This document shows, piece by piece, positions 1 through 14,660 of a stretch of 64,000 nt of DNA (its first letter is position 1; every line of letters starts with the position of its first letter). The translations under genes and the position numbers were made by a program. This DNA comes from Megachile rotundata. Lineage: Eukaryota; Arthropoda; Insecta; Hymenoptera; Megachilidae. The DNA is taken from contig NW_027474197.1 of NCBI RefSeq assembly GCF_050947335.1, positions 1-64,000 on the forward strand, given 5' to 3'. The notes under the pieces are model-generated. The model was not told where the DNA came from. It searched no databases and saw only the letters and a list, made by a program, of their open reading frames with translations.

Positions 1-1900
1 ATTGCCGTACTCTCGATCATATCTGCATAATATGGCTAATAATATGAGCTAGATTGATAATAATAAGAGTAATAAGTACAGTAATTGTCGTTCTATCGAT
101 CATATAAGCATAATGTGGCTAATAATATGAGTTAGATTGATAACAGTGAGTGTAACAAGTACAGTAATTGTGGTTCTATCGATCATATAAGCATAATATG
201 GCTAATAACATGAGTTAGATTGATAATAATAAGAGTAATGAGTATAGTAATTGTCGTTCTATCGATCATATAAGCATAATATGGCTAATAATCTGAGTTA
301 GATTGATAACAGTGAGTGCAATAAGTATAGTAATTGTCGTTCTATCGATCATATAAGCATAATGTGGCTAATAATATGAGTTAGATTGATAATAGTGAGT
401 GTAATAAGTATAGTAATTGTCGCTCTATCGATCATATAAGCACAATATGGCTAATAATATGAGTTAGATTGATAATAATAAGAGTAATGAGTCTAGTAAT
501 TGTCGTTCTATCGATCATATAGGCATAATATGGCTAATAATCTGAGTTAGATTGATAACAGTGGGTGCAATAAGTATAGTAATTGTCGTTCTATCGATCA
601 TATAAGCATAATAAGGCTAATAATATGAGTTAGATTGATAATAATAAGAGTAATAAGTATAGTAATAGTCGTTCTATCGATCATATAAGCACAATATGGC
701 TAATAATATAAGTTACATTGATAATAATAAGAGTAATAAGTATAGTAATTGTCGTTCGATCGATCATATAAGCATAATAAGGCTAATAATATGAGTTAGA
801 TTGATAATAATAAGAGTAATAAGTATAGTAATAGTATTTCTACCGATCATATAAGCACAATATGGCTAATAATATAAGTTAGATTGATAATAATAAGAGT
901 AAGAAGTATAGTAATAGTCGTTCTATCGATCATATAAGCACAATATGGCTAATAATATAAGTTACATTGATAATAATAAGAGTAATAAGTATAGTAATTG
1001 TCGTTCTATCGATCATATAAGCATAATGTGGCTAATAATATGAGTTAGATTGATAATAATAAGAGTAATAAGTATAGTAATTGTCGTTCTATCGATCATA
1101 TCTGCATAATATGGTTAATAATATGAGTTAGATTGATAATAATGAGAGTAATAAGAATAGTAATTGTCGTTCTATCGATCATATCTGCATAATATGGTTA
1201 ATAATATGAGTTAGATTGATTATAATAAGAGTAATGAGTATAGTAATTGTCGTTCTATCGATCATATAAGCATAATTTGGCTAATAATATGAGTTAGATT
1301 GATAATAATAAGAGTAATAAGTATAGTAATTGTCGTTCTATCGATCATATCTGCATAATATGGTTAATAATATGAGTTAGATTGATAATAATAAGAGTAA
1401 TGAGTATAGTAATTGTCGTATTATCGATCATATAAGCATAATATGGCTAATAGTATTGGTTAGATTGATAATTATAAGAGTAATGAGTATAGTAATTGTC
1501 GTTCTATCGGTCATATAACCATAATATGGCTAATAATATGAGTTAGATTGATAATAATAAGAGTAATGAGTGTAGTAATTGTCGTTCTATCGATCATATC
1601 TGCGTAATATGGCTAATAATATGAGTTAGATTGATAATAGTGAGTGTAATAAGTATAGTAATTGTCGTCCTATCGATCATATAAGCACAATATGGCTAAT
1701 GATATGAGTTAGATTGATAATAGTGAGTGTAATAAGTATAGTAATTGCCGTACTCTCGATCATATCTGCATAATATGGCTAATAATATGAGCTAAATTGA
1801 TAATAATAAGAGTAATAAGTACAGTAATTGTCGTTCTATCGATCATATAAGCATAATATTGCTAATAATATGAGTTAGATTGATAATAATAAGAGAAATG
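1..1900. repeat. 30-monomer duplication inside segment A, first copy
   Basis: From about position 97 this block is repeated 2,490 bp (30 monomers) to the right. Markers are the TGTGGTTC variant at 169 and 2,659, and ATTGCCGTACTCTCG at 1,744 and 4,234. The copies differ at scattered bases: the GTATTTC unit continues with TACCG at 841 but TGTCG in the right copy, and TCGTTCGATCG at 753 is TCGTTCTATCG in the right copy. The duplication is therefore older than the A/B duplication, in which those bases are shared. Confidence 0.85.
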
Positions 1901-2586
1901 AGTATAGTAATTGTCGTTCTATCGATCATATGGGCATAATATGGCTAATAATCTGAGTTAGATTGATAACAGTGGGTGCAATAAGTATAGTAATTGTCGT
2001 TCTATCGGTCATATAACCATAATATGGCTAATAATATGGGTTAGATTGATAATAATAAGAGTAATAAGTATAGTAATTGTCGTACTATCGATCATATCTG
2101 CATAATATGGTTAATAATATGAGTTAGATTGACAATAATAGGAGTAATGAGTATAGTAATTGTCGTATTATCGATCATATAAGCATAATATGGCTAATAG
2201 TATGGGTTAGATTGATAATTACAAGAGTAATGAGTATAGTAATTGTCGTTCTATCAATCATATAAGCATAATAAGGCTAATAATATGAGTTAGATTGATA
2301 GTAATAAGAGTAATGAGTATAGTAATTGTCGTTCTATCGATCATATAAGCATAATGTGGCTAATAATATGAGTTAGATTGATAACAGTGAGTGTAACAAG
2401 TACAGTAATTGTCGTTCTATCGATCATATAAGCATAATATGGCTAATAATATGAGTTAGATTGATAATAATAAGAGTAATGAGTATAGTAATTGTCGTTC
2501 TATCGATCATATAAGCATAATATGGCTAATAATCTGAGTTAGATTGATAACAGTGAGTGCAATAAGTATAGTAATTGTCGTTCTAT

Positions 2587-4390
2587 CGATCATATAAGCA
2601 TAATGTGGCTAATAATATGAGTTAGATTGATAACAGTGAGTGTAACAAGAACAGTAATTGTGGTTCTATCGATCATATAAGCATAATATGGCTAATAACA
2701 TGAGTTAGATTGATAATAATAAGAGTAATGAGTATAGTAATTGTCGTTCTATCCATCATATATGCATAATATGGCTAATAATCTGAGTTAGATTGATAAC
2801 AGTGAGTGCAATAAGTATAGTAATTGTCGTTCTATCGATCATATAAGCATAATGTGGCTAATAATATGAGTTAGACTGATAATAGTGAGTGTAATAAGTA
2901 TAGTAATTGTCGCTCTATCGATCATATAAGCACAATATGGCTAATAATATGAGTTAGATTGATAATAATAAGAGTAATGAGTATAGTAATTGTCGTTCTA
3001 TCGATCATATAGGCATAATATGGCCAATAATCTGAGTTAGATTGATAACAGTGGGTGCAATAAGTATAGTAATTGTTGTTCTATCGATCATATAAGCATA
3101 ATAAGGCTAATAATATGAGTTAGATTGATAATAATAAGAGTAATAAGTATAGTAATAGTCGTTCTATCGATCATATAAGCACAATATGGCTAATAATATA
3201 AGTTACATTGATAATAATAAGAGTAATAAGTATAGTAATTGTCGTTCTATCGATCATATAAGCATAATAAGGCTAATAATATGAGTTAGATTGATAATAA
3301 TAAGAGTAATAAGTATAGTAATAGTATTTCTGTCGATCATATAAGCACAATATGGCTAATAATATAAGTTAGATTGATAATAATAAGAGTAAGAAGTATA
3401 GTAATAGTCGTTCTATCGATCATATAAGCACAATATGGCTAATAATATAAGTTACATTGATAATAATAAGAGTAATAAGTATAGTAATTGTCGTTCTATC
3501 GATCATATAAGCATAATGTGGCTAATAATATGAGTTAGATTGATAATAATAAGAGTAATAAGTATAGTAATTGTCGTTCTATCGATCATATCTGCATAAT
3601 ATGGTTAATAATATGAGTTAGATTGATAATAATGAGAGTAATAAGTATAGTAATTGTCGTTCTATCGATCATATCTGCATAATATGGTTAATAATATGAG
3701 TAAGATTGATTATAATAAGAGTAATTCGTATAGTAATTGTCGTTCTATCGATCATATAAGCATAATATGGCTAATAATATGAGTTAGATTGATAATAATA
3801 AGAGTAATAAGTATAGTAATTGTCGTTCTATCGATCATATCTGCATAATATGGTTAATAATATGAGTTAGATTGATAATAATAAGAGTAATGAGTATAGT
3901 AATTGTCGTATTATCGATCATATAAGCATAATATGGCTAATAGTATGGGTTAGATTGATAATTATAAGAGTAATGAGTATAGTAATTGTCGTTCTATCGG
4001 TCATATAACCATAATATGGCTAATAATATGAGTTAGATTGATAATAATAAGAGTAATAAGTATAGTAATTGTCGTTCTATCGATCATATCTGCGTAATAT
4101 GGCTAATAATATGAGTTAGATTGATAATAGTGAGTGTAATAAGTATAGTAATTGTCGTCCTATCGATCATATAAGCACAATATGGCTAATGATATGAGTT
4201 AGATTGATAATAGTGAGTGTAATAAGTATAGTAATTGCCGTACTCTCGATCATATCTGCATAATATGGCTAATAATATGAGCTAGATTGATAATAATAAG
4301 AGTAATAAGTACAGTAATTGTCGTTCTATCGATCATATAATCATAATATTGCTAATAATATGAGTTAGATTGATAATAATAAGAGTAATG
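2587..4390. repeat. 30-monomer duplication inside segment A, second copy
   Basis: This is the right-hand copy of 97-1,900, offset by 2,490 bp. It carries its own variants, such as ATTGTTGTTC near 3,074 and GTAATTCGTA at 3,721, which recur in segment B at the A/B offset. Single-base differences from B that I noticed here include AAGAACAG at 2,647 (B has AAGTACAG), AGACTGAT near 2,873 and GGCCAATAA near 3,022, so A and B are close to identical but not base for base the same. Confidence 0.8.
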
Positions 4391-5410
4391 AGTATAGTAA
4401 TTGTCGTTCTATCGATCATATAAGCATAATATGCCTAATAATCTGAGTTAGATTGATAACAGTGAGTGCAATAAGTATAGTAATTGTCGTTCTATCGATC
4501 ATATAAGCATAATGTGGCTAATAATATGAGTTAGATTGATAAGAGTGAGTGTAATAAGTATAGTAATTGTCGCTCTATCGATCATATAAGCACAATATGG
4601 CTAATAATATGAGTTAGATTGATAATAATAAAAGTAATGAGTATAGTAATTGTCGTTCTATCGATCATATAGGCATAATATGGCTAATAATCTGAGTTAG
4701 ATTGATAACAGTGGGTGCAATAAGTATAGTAATTGTCGTTCTATCGATCATATAAGCATAATATGGCTAATAACATGAGTTAGATTGATAATAATAAGAG
4801 TAATAAGTACAGTAATTGTCGTTCTATCGATCATATAAGCATAATGTGGCTAATAATATGAATTAGATTGATAATAATAAGAGTAATAAGTATAGTAATG
4901 GTCGTTCTATCGATCATATAAGCACAATATGGCTAATAATATAAGTTAGATTGATAATAATAAGAGTAAGAAGTATAGTAATTGTCGTTCTATGGATCAT
5001 ATAAGCATAATATGGCTAATAATATGAGTTAGATTGATAATAATAAGAGTAATAAGTATAGTAATTGTCGTTCTATCGATCATATAAGCATAATGTGGCT
5101 AATAATATGAGTTAGATTGATAATAATAAGAGTAATAAGTATAGTAATTGTCGTTCTATCGATCATATCTGCATAATATGGTTAATAATATGAGTTAGAT
5201 TGATTATAATAAGAGTAATGAGTATAGTAATTGTCGTTCTATCGATCATATAAGCATAATATGGCTAATAATATGAGTTAGATTGATAATAATAAGAGTC
5301 ATAAGTATAGTAATTGTCGTTCTATCGATCATATCTGAATAATATGGTTAATAATATGAGTTAGATTGATAATAATAAGAGTAATGAGTATAGTAATTGT
5401 CGTATTATCG
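4390..5410. repeat. Satellite monomers of segment A, no higher-order duplication resolved
   Basis: This holds about 12 monomers in the canonical register, including GAGTCATAAG at 5,297 (private to this lineage and its B counterparts at 24,719 and 27,458) and a private CTGAAT variant near 5,336. Segment B carries one extra monomer in the matching interval, because the A/B offset changes by 83 bp between the GTAATTCGTA and ATACGG markers. No gene or other element is visible. Confidence 0.75.
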
Positions 5411-5419
5411 ATCATATAA

Positions 5420-5930
5420 GCATAATATGGCTAATAGTATGGGTTAGATTGATAATTATAAGAGTAATGAGTATAGTAATTGTCGTTCTATCGGTCATAT
5501 AACCATAATATGGCTAATAATATGAGTTAGATTGATAATAATAAGAGTAATGAGTGTAGTAATTGTCGTTCTATCGATCATATAAGCATAATACGGCTAA
5601 TAATATGAGTTAGATTGAAAATAATAAGGGTAATGAGTATAGTAATTGTCGTATTATCGATCATATAAGCATAATATGGCTAATAGTATGGGTTAGATTG
5701 ATAATTATAAGAGTAATGAGTATAGTAATTGTCGTTCTATCGGTCATATAACCATAATATGGCTAATAATATGAGTTAGATTGATAATAATAAGAGTAAT
5801 GAGTGTAGTAATTGTCGTTCTATCGATCATATAAGCATAATACGGCTAATAATATGAGTTAGATTGAAAATAATAAGAGTAATGAGTATAGTAATTGTCG
5901 TTCTATCGATCATATAAGCATAATATGCCT
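5420..5930. repeat. Three-monomer (249-bp) tandem higher-order repeat
   Basis: The string GTATTATCG unit, CGGTCATATAACC unit, ATACGG/GAAAATAATAAG unit occurs twice in succession. The ATACGG marker lies at 5,591 and 5,840, exactly 249 bp apart. The same pair is present in segment B at 27,752 and 28,001, so the triplication step came before the A/B duplication. The two copies differ by AAGGGTAATGAG against AAGAGTAATGAG. Confidence 0.85.
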
Positions 5931-7180
5931 AATAATCTGAGTTAGATTCATAACAGTGAGTGCAATAAGTATAGTAATTGTCGTTCTATCGATCATATAA
6001 GCATAATGTGGTTAATAATATGAGTTACATTGATAACAGTGAGTGTAATAAGTACAGTAATTGTCGTTCTATCGATCATATAAGCACAATATGGCTAATA
6101 ATATGAGTTAGATTGATAATAATAAGAGCAATAAGTATAGTAATTGTCGTTCTATCGGTCATATAACCATAATATGGCTAATAATATGGGTTAGATTGAT
6201 AATAATAAGAGTAATAAGTATAGTAATTGTCGTACTATCGATCATATCTGCATAATATGGTTAATAATATGAGTTAGATTGATAATAATAAGAGTAATGA
6301 GTATAGTAATTGTCGTATTATCGATCATATAAGCATAATATGGCTAATAGTATGGGTTAGATTGATAATTATAAGAGTAATGAGTATAGTAATTGTCGTT
6401 CTATCAATCATATAAGCATAATAAGGCTAATAATATGAGTTAGATTGATAATAATAAGAGTAATGAGTATAGTAATTGTCGTTCTATCGATCATATAAGC
6501 ATAATGTGGCTAATAATATGAGTTAGATTGATAATAATAAGAGTAATAAGTATAGTAATAGTCGTTCTATCGATCGTATAAGCACAATATGGCTAATAAT
6601 ATAAGTTAGATTGATAATAATAAGAGTAAGGAGTGAAGTAATTGTCGTTCTATGGATCATATAAGCATAATATGGCTAATAATATGAGTTAGATTGATAA
6701 TAATAAGAGTAATAAGTATAGTAATTGTCGTTCTATCGATCATATAAGCATAATGTGGCTAATAATATGAGTTAGATTGATAATAATAAGAGTAATAAGT
6801 ATAGTAATTGTCGTTCTATCGATCATATCTACATAATATGGTTAATAATATGAGTTAGTTTGATAATAATAAGAGTAATAAGTATAGTAATTGTCGTTCT
6901 ATCAATCATATCTGCATAATATGGTTAATAATATGAGTTAGATTGATTATAATAAGAGTAATCAGTAAAGTAATTGTCGTTCTATCGATCATATAAGCAT
7001 AATATGGCTAATAATATGAGTTAGATTGATAATAATAAGAGTAATGAGTATAGTAATTGTCGTTCTATCGATCATATAAGCATAATATGGCTAATAATAT
7101 GAGTTAGATTGATAATAATAAGAGTAATAAGTATAATAATTGTCGTTCTATCGGTCATATAACCATAATATGGCTAATAA
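5930..7180. repeat. Satellite monomers of segment A with GTGAAGTAATTG marker unit
   Basis: This holds about 15 ordinary monomers. The unusual GTGAAGTAATTG variant at 6,633 marks a block that recurs in segment B at 28,794, 33,359 and 37,924. The variants ATCGATCGTATAAG near 6,570 and ATCAGTAAAG at 6,961 are shared with B at the 22,161-bp offset. No gene is present. Confidence 0.75.
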
Positions 7181-7790
7181 TATGAGTTAGATTGATAATA
7201 ATAAGAGTAATAAGTATAGTAATTGTCGTTCTATCGATCATATCTGCATAATATGGTTAATAATATGAGTTAGATTGATAATAATAAGAGTAATAAGTAT
7301 AGTAATTGTCGTTCTATCGATCATATCTGCATAATATGGTTAATAATATGAGTTAGATTGATAATAATAAGAGTAATAAGTATAGTAATTGTCGTTCTAT
7401 CGATCATATAAGCATAATGTGGCTAATAATATGAGTTAGATTGATAATAATAAGAGTAATAAGTATAGTAATTGTCGTTCTATCGATCATATCTGCATAA
7501 TATGGTTAATAATATGAGTTAGATTGATAATAATAAGAGTAATAAGTATAGTAATTGTCGTTCTATCGATCATATAAGCATAATGTGGCTAATAATATGA
7601 GTTAGATTGATAATAATAAGAGTAATAAGTATAGTAATTGTCGTTCTATCGATCATATCTGCATAATATGGTTAATAATATGAGTTAGATTGATAATAAT
7701 AAGAGTAATAAGTATAGTAATTGTCGTTCTATCGATCATATCTGCATAATATGGTTAATAATATGAGTTAGATTGATTATTATAAGAGTA
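7180..7790. repeat. Low-diversity stretch of alternating two monomer types
   Basis: Units with CATATCTGCATAATATGGTT and units with CATATAAGCATAATGTGGC follow each other with almost no other variation, giving a local dimer or trimer pattern. Segment B has two monomers fewer across this interval (the A/B offset falls from 22,161 to 21,995). Expansion or contraction by unequal exchange between near-identical neighbours would explain this. Confidence 0.7.
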
Positions 7791-8985
7791 ATGAGTATAG
7801 TAATTGTCGTTCTATCGATCATATAAGCATAATATGGCTAATAATATGAGTTAGATTGATAATGGTAAGAGTAATGAGTATAGTAATTGTCGTTCTATCG
7901 ATCATATAAGCATAATATGGCTAATAATCTGAGTTAGATTGATAACAGTGAGTGCAATAAGTATAGTAATTGTCGTTCTATCGATCATATAAGCATAATG
8001 TGGCTAATAATATGAGTTAGATTGATAACAGTGAGTGTAACAAGTACAGTAATTGTCGTTCTATCGATCATATAAGCACAATATGGCTAATAATATGAGT
8101 TAGATTGATAATAATAAGAGTAATGAGTATAGTAATTGTCGTTCTATCGGTCATATAACCATAATGTGGCTAATAATATGAATTAGATTGATAATAATAA
8201 GAGTAATAAGTATAGTAATAGTCGTTCTATCGATCATATAAGCACAATATGGCTAATAATATAAGTTAGATTGATAATAATAAGAGTAAGAAGTATAGTA
8301 ATTGTCGTTCTATCGATCATATCTGCATAATATGCCTAATAATCTGAGTTAGATTGATAACAGTGAGTGCAATAAGTATAGTAATTGTCGTTCTATCGAT
8401 CATATAAGCATAATGTGGCTAATAATATGAGTTACATTGATAACAGTGAGTGTAATAAGTACAGTAATTGTCGTTCTATCGATCATATAAGCACAATATG
8501 GCTAATAATATGAGTTAGATTGATAACAGTGAGTGTAACAAGTACAGTAATTGTGGTTCTATCGATCATATAAGCATAATATGTCTAATAACATGAGTTA
8601 GATTGATAATAATAAGAGTAATGAGTATAGTAATTGTCGTTCTATCGATCATATAAGCATAATATGGCTAATAATCTGAGTTAGATTGAAAACAGTGAGT
8701 GCAATAAGTATAGTAATTGTCGTTCTATCGATCATATAAGCATAATGTGGCTAATAATATGAGTTAGATTGATAATAGTGAGTGTAATAAGTATAGTAAT
8801 TGTCGCTCTATCGATCATATAAGCACAATATGGCTAATAATATGAGTTAGATTGATAATAATAAGAGTAATGAGTCTAGTAATTGTCGTTCTATCGATCA
8901 TATAGGCATAATATGGCTAATAATCTGAGTTAGATTGATAACAGTGGGTGCAATAAGTATAGTAATTGTCGTTCTATCGATCATA
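7790..8985. repeat. Satellite monomers of segment A matching segment B
   Basis: Ordinary monomers run collinear with B at an offset of 21,995 bp. The ATGTCTAATA variant at 8,581 matches 30,576. Units with the GATAACAGTGAGTGCAA middle alternate here with units carrying GATAATAATAAGAGTAA. No gene or foreign element is seen. Confidence 0.75.
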
Positions 8986-9780
8986 TAAGCATAATGTGGC
9001 TAATAATATGAGTTAGATTGATAATAGTGAGTGTAATAAGTATAGTAATTGTCGCTCTATCGATCATATAAGCACAATATGGCTAATAATATGAGTTAGA
9101 TTGATAATAATAAGAGTAATGAGTATAGTAATTGTCGTTCTATCGATCATATAGGCATAATATGGCTAATAATCTGAGTTAGATTGATAACAGTGGGTGC
9201 AATAAGTATAGTAATTGTCGTTCTATCGATCATATAAGCATAATATGGCTAATAACATGAGTTAGATTGATAATAATAAGAGTAATAAGTACAGTAATTG
9301 TCGTTCTATCGATCATATAAGCATAATGTGGCTAATAATATGAATTAGATTGATAATAATAAGAGTAATAAGTATAGTAATAGTCGTTCTATCGATCATA
9401 TAAGCACAATATGGCTAATAATATAAGTTAGATTGATAATAATAAGAGTAAGAAGTATAGTAATTGTCGTTCTATGGATCATATAAGCATAATATGGCTA
9501 ATAATATGAGTTAGATTGATAATAATAAGAGTAATAAGTATAGTAATTGTCGTTCTATCGATCATATAAGCATAATGTGGCTAATAATATGAGTTAGATT
9601 GATAATAATAAGAGTAATAAGTATAGTAATTGTCGTTCTATCGATCATATCTGCATAATATGGTTAATAATATGAGTTAGATTGATAATAATAAGAGTAA
9701 TAAGTATAGTAATTGTCGTTCTATCGATCATATCTGCATAATATGGTTATTAATATGAGTTAGATTGATTGTAATAAGAG
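8985..9780. repeat. Replaced block: matches 13.39-14.18 kb instead of segment B
   Basis: On both sides of this block the A/B offset is 21,995 bp, but inside it the monomer order does not match B. It matches segment A itself at +4,399 bp (53 monomers): the rare GTTATTAATATG is at 9,746 and 14,145. The corresponding B interval (about 30,980-31,775) matches 600-1,400 instead, at a 30,378-bp offset. Equal length with different content points to gene conversion or double exchange rather than simple duplication. Confidence 0.75.
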
Positions 9781-12700
9781 TAATGAGTATAGTAATTGTC
9801 GTATTATCGATCATATAAGCATAATATGGCTAATAGTATGGGTTAGATTGATAATTATAAGAGTAATGAGTATAGTAATTGTCGTCCTATCGGTCATATA
9901 ACCATAATATGGCTAATAATATGAGTTAGATTGATTATAATAAGAGTAATGAGTATAGTAATTGTCGTTCTATCGATCATATAAGCATAATATGGCTAAT
10001 AATATGAGTTAGATTGATAATAATAAGAGTAATAAGTATAGTAATTGTCGTTCTATCGATCATATCTGCATAATATCGTTAATAATATGAGTTAGATTGA
10101 TAATAATAAGAGTAATGAGTATAGTAATTGTCGTTCTATCGATCATATAAGCATAATACGGCTAATAATATGAGTTAGATTGAAAATAATAAGAGTAATG
10201 AGTATAGTAATTGTCGTTCTATCGATCATATAAGCATAATATGCCTGATAATCTGAGTTAGATTGATAACAGTGAGTGCAATAAGTATAGTAATTGTCGT
10301 TCTATCGATCATATAAGCATAATGTGGCTAATAATATGAGTTACATTGATAACAGTGAGTGTAATAAGTACAGTAATTGTCGTTCTATCGATCATATAAG
10401 CACAATATGGCTAATAATATGAGTTAGATTGATAATAATAAGAGTAATGAGTATAGTAATTGTCGTTCTATCGGTCATATAACCATAATGTGGCTAATAA
10501 TATGAATTAGATTGATAATAATAAGAGTAATAAGTATAGTAATAGTCGTTCTATCGATCATATAAGCACAATATGGCTAATAATATAAGTTAGATTGATA
10601 ATAATAAGAGTAAGAAGTATAGTAATTGTCGTTCTATCGATCATATCTGCATAATATGCCTAATAATCTGAGTTAGATTGATAACAGTGAATGCAATAAG
10701 TATAGTAATTGTCGTTCTATCGATCATATAAGCATAATGTGGCTAATAATATGAGTTACATTGATAACAGTGAGTGTAATAAGTACAGTAATTGTCGTTC
10801 TATCGATCATATAAGCACAATATGGCTAATAATATGAGTTAGATTGATAATAATAAGAGTAATGAGTATAGTAATTGTCGTTCTATCGATCATATAAGCA
10901 TAATGTGGCTAATAATATGAGTTATATTGATAATAGTGAGTGTAATAAGTATAGTAATTGTCGCTCTATCGATCACATAAGCACAATATGGCTAATAATA
11001 TGAGTTAGATTGATAATAATAAGAGTAATGAGTCTAGTAATTGTCGTTCTATCGATCATATAGGCATAATATGGCTAATAATATGAGTTAGATTGATAAT
11101 AATAAGAGTAATAAGTATAGTAATTGTCGTTCTATCGATCATATCTGCATAATATGGTTAATAATATGAGTTAGATTGATTATAATAAGAGTAATGAGTA
11201 TAGTAATTGTCGTTCTATCGATCATATAGGCATAATATGGCTAATAATATGAGTTAGATTGATAACAGTGGGTGCAATAAGTATAGTAATTGTCGTTCTA
11301 TCGGTCATATAACCATAATGTGGCTAATAATATGGGTTAGATTGATAATAATAAGAGTAATAAGTATAGTAATTGTGGTACTATCGATCATATCTGCATA
11401 ATATGGTTAATAATATGAGTTAGATTGATAATAATAGGAGTAATGAGTATAGTAATTGTCGTATTATCGATCATATAAGCATAATATGGCTAATAGTATG
11501 GGTTAGATTGATAATTATAAGAGTAATGAGTATAGTAATTGTCGTTCTATCAATCATATAAGCATAATAAGGCTAATAATATGAGTTAGATTGATAATAA
11601 TAAGAGTAATGAGTATAGTAATTGTCGTTCTATCGATCATATAAGCATAATGTGGCTAATAATATGAGTTAGATTGATAACAGTGAGTGTAACAAGTAGA
11701 GTAATTGTCGTTCTATCGATCATATAAGCATAATATGGCTAATAATATGAGCTAGATTGATAATAATAAGAGTAATGAGTATAGTAATTGTCGTTCTATC
11801 GATCATATAAGCATAATATGGCTAATAATCTGAGTTAGATTGATAACAGTGAGTGCAATAAGTATAGTAATTGTCGTTCTATCGATCATATAAGCATAAT
11901 ATGGCTAATAATATGAGCTAGATTGATAATAATAAGAGTAATGAGTATAGTAATTGTCGTTCTATCGATCATATAAGCATAATATGGCTAATAATCTGAG
12001 TTAGATTGATAACAGTGAGTGCAATAAGTATAGTAATTGTCGTTCTATCGATCATATAAGCATAATGTGGCTAATAATATGAGTTAGATTGATAACAGTG
12101 AGTGTAACAAGTACAGTAATTGTGGTTCTATCGATCATATAAGCATAATATGGCTAATAACATGAGTTAGATTGATAATAATAAGAGTAATGAGTATAGT
12201 AATTGTCGTTCTATCGATCATATAAGCATAATAAGGCTAATAATATGAGTTAGATTGATAATAATAAGAGTAATAAGTATAGTAATAGTATTTCTATCGA
12301 TCATATAAGCACAATATGGCTAATAATATAAGTTAGATTGATAATAATAAGAGTAAGAAGTATAGTAATAGTCGTTCTATCGATCATATAAGCGCAATAT
12401 GGCTAATAATATAAGTTACATTGATAATAATAAGAGTAATAAGTATAGTAATTGTCGTTCTATCGATCATATAAGCATAATGTGGCTAATAATATGAGTT
12501 AGATTGATAATAATAAGAGTAATAAGTATAGTAATTGTCGTTCTATCGATCATATCTGCATAATATGGTTAATAATATGAGTTAGATTGATTATAATAAG
12601 AGTAATGAGTATAGTAATTGTCGTTCTATCGATCATATAAGCATAATATGGCTAATAATATGAGTTAGATTGATAATAATAAGAGTAATAAGTATAGTAA

Positions 12701-12800
12701 TTGTCGTTCTTTCGATCATATCTGCATAATATCGTTAATAATATGAGTTAGATTGATAATAATAAGAGTAATGAGTATAGTAATTGTCGTATTATCGATC
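9780..12800. repeat. Satellite monomers of segment A matching segment B with block gains and losses
   Basis: Collinear with B at 21,995 bp for the markers ATCGTTAAT (10,076 and 32,071), ATGCCTGATA (10,241 and 32,236) and AGTGAATGCA (10,686 and 32,681). It then shifts to 22,908 bp at GTTATATTGA (10,921 and 33,829) and to 22,576 bp at TGTGGTAC (11,374 and 33,950). B therefore gained 11 monomers and then lost four relative to A. There are monomers only, with no gene. Confidence 0.8.
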
Positions 12801-14660
12801 ATATAAGCATAATATGGCTAATAATATGAGTTAGATTGATAATAATAAGAGTAATGAGTGTAGTAATTGTCGTTCTATCAATCGTATAAGCATAATATGG
12901 CTAATAATATGAGTTAGATTGATAATAATAAGAGTAATAAGTATAGTAATTGTCGTTCTATCGATCATATCTGCGTAATATGGCTAATAATATGAGTTAG
13001 ATTGATAATAGTGAGTGTAATAAGTATAGTAATTGTCGTCCTATCGATCATATAAGCACAATATGGCTAATGATATGAGTTAGATTGATAATAGTGAGTG
13101 TAATAAGTATAGTAATTGCCGTACTCTCGATCATATCTGCATAATATGGCTAATAATATGAGCTAGATTGATAATAATAAGAGTAATAAGTACAGTAATT
13201 GTCGTTCTATCGATCATATAATCATAATATTGCTAATAATATGAGTTAGATTGATAATAATAAGAGTAATGAGTATAGTAATTGTCGTTCTATCGATCAT
13301 ATAAGCATAATATGCCTAATAATCTGAGTTAGATTGATAACAGTGAGTGCAATAAGTATAGTAATTGTCGTTCTATCGATCATATAAGCATAATGTGGCT
13401 AATAATATGAGTTAGATTGATAATAGTGAGTGTAATAAGTATAGTAATTGTCGCTCTATCGATCATATAAGCACAATATGGCTAATAATATGAGTTAGAT
13501 TGATAATAATAAGAGTAATGAGTATAGTAATTGTCGTTCTATCGATCATATAGGCATAATATGGCTAATAATCTGAGTTAGATTGATAACAGTGGGTGCA
13601 ATAAGTATAGTAATTGTCGTTCTATCGATCATATAAGCATAATATGGCTAATAACATGAGTTAGATTGATAATAATAAGAGTAATAAGTACAGTAATTGT
13701 CGTTCTATCGATCATATAAGCATAATGTGGCTAATAATATGAATTAGATTGATAATAATAAGAGTAATAAGTATAGTAATAGTCGTTCTATCGATCATAT
13801 AAGCACAATATGGCTAATAATATAAGTTAGATTGATAATAATAAGAGTAAGAAGTATAGTAATTGTCGTTCTATGGATCATATAAGCATAATATGGCTAA
13901 TAATATGAGTTAGATTGATAATAATAAGAGTAATAAGTATAGTAATTGTCGTTCTATCGATCATATAAGCATAATGTGGCTAATAATATGAGTTAGATTG
14001 ATAATAATAAGAGTAATAAGTATAGTAATTGTCGTTCTATCGATCATATCTGCATAATATGGTTAATAATATGAGTTAGATTGATAATAATAAGAGTAAT
14101 AAGTATAGTAATTGTCGTTCTATCGATCATATCTGCATAATATGGTTATTAATATGAGTTAGATTGATTGTAATAAGAGTAATGAGTATACTAATTGTCG
14201 TTCTATCGATCATATAAGCATAATATGGCTAATAATATGAGTTAGATTGATAATAATAAGAGTAATAAGTATAGTAATTGTCGTTCTATCGATCATATCT
14301 GCATAATATGGTTAATAATATGAGTTAGATTGATAATAATAAGAGTAATGAGTATAGTAATTGTCGTATTATCGATCATATAAGCATAATATGGCTAATA
14401 GTATGGGTTAGATTGATAATTATAAGAGTAATGAGTATAGTAATTGTCGTTCTATCGGTCATATAACCATAATATGGCTAATAATATGAGTTAGATTGAT
14501 AATAATAAGAGTAATGAGTGTAGTAATTGTCGTTCTATCGATCATATAAGCATAATACGGCTAATAATATGAGTTAGATTGAAAATAATAAGAGTAATGA
14601 GTATAGTAATTGTCGTTCTATCGATCATATAAGCATAATATGCCTAATAATCTGAGTTAG
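12800..14660. repeat. Recurrent block, first copy (also near 35.4, 40.7 and 54.7 kb)
   Basis: The block runs through ATCTGCGTAATATGG, GTCGTCCTATCG, CTAATGATATGAG and ATTGCCGTACTCTCG (13,115) units and on to the ATATGCCTAATAATCTGAG and CTATGGATCAT units. The same string of variants is met again around 35,691 and 41,003, and in shortened form around 54,866, 57,854 and 59,514. It is one of the most re-used pieces of the array. Confidence 0.8.
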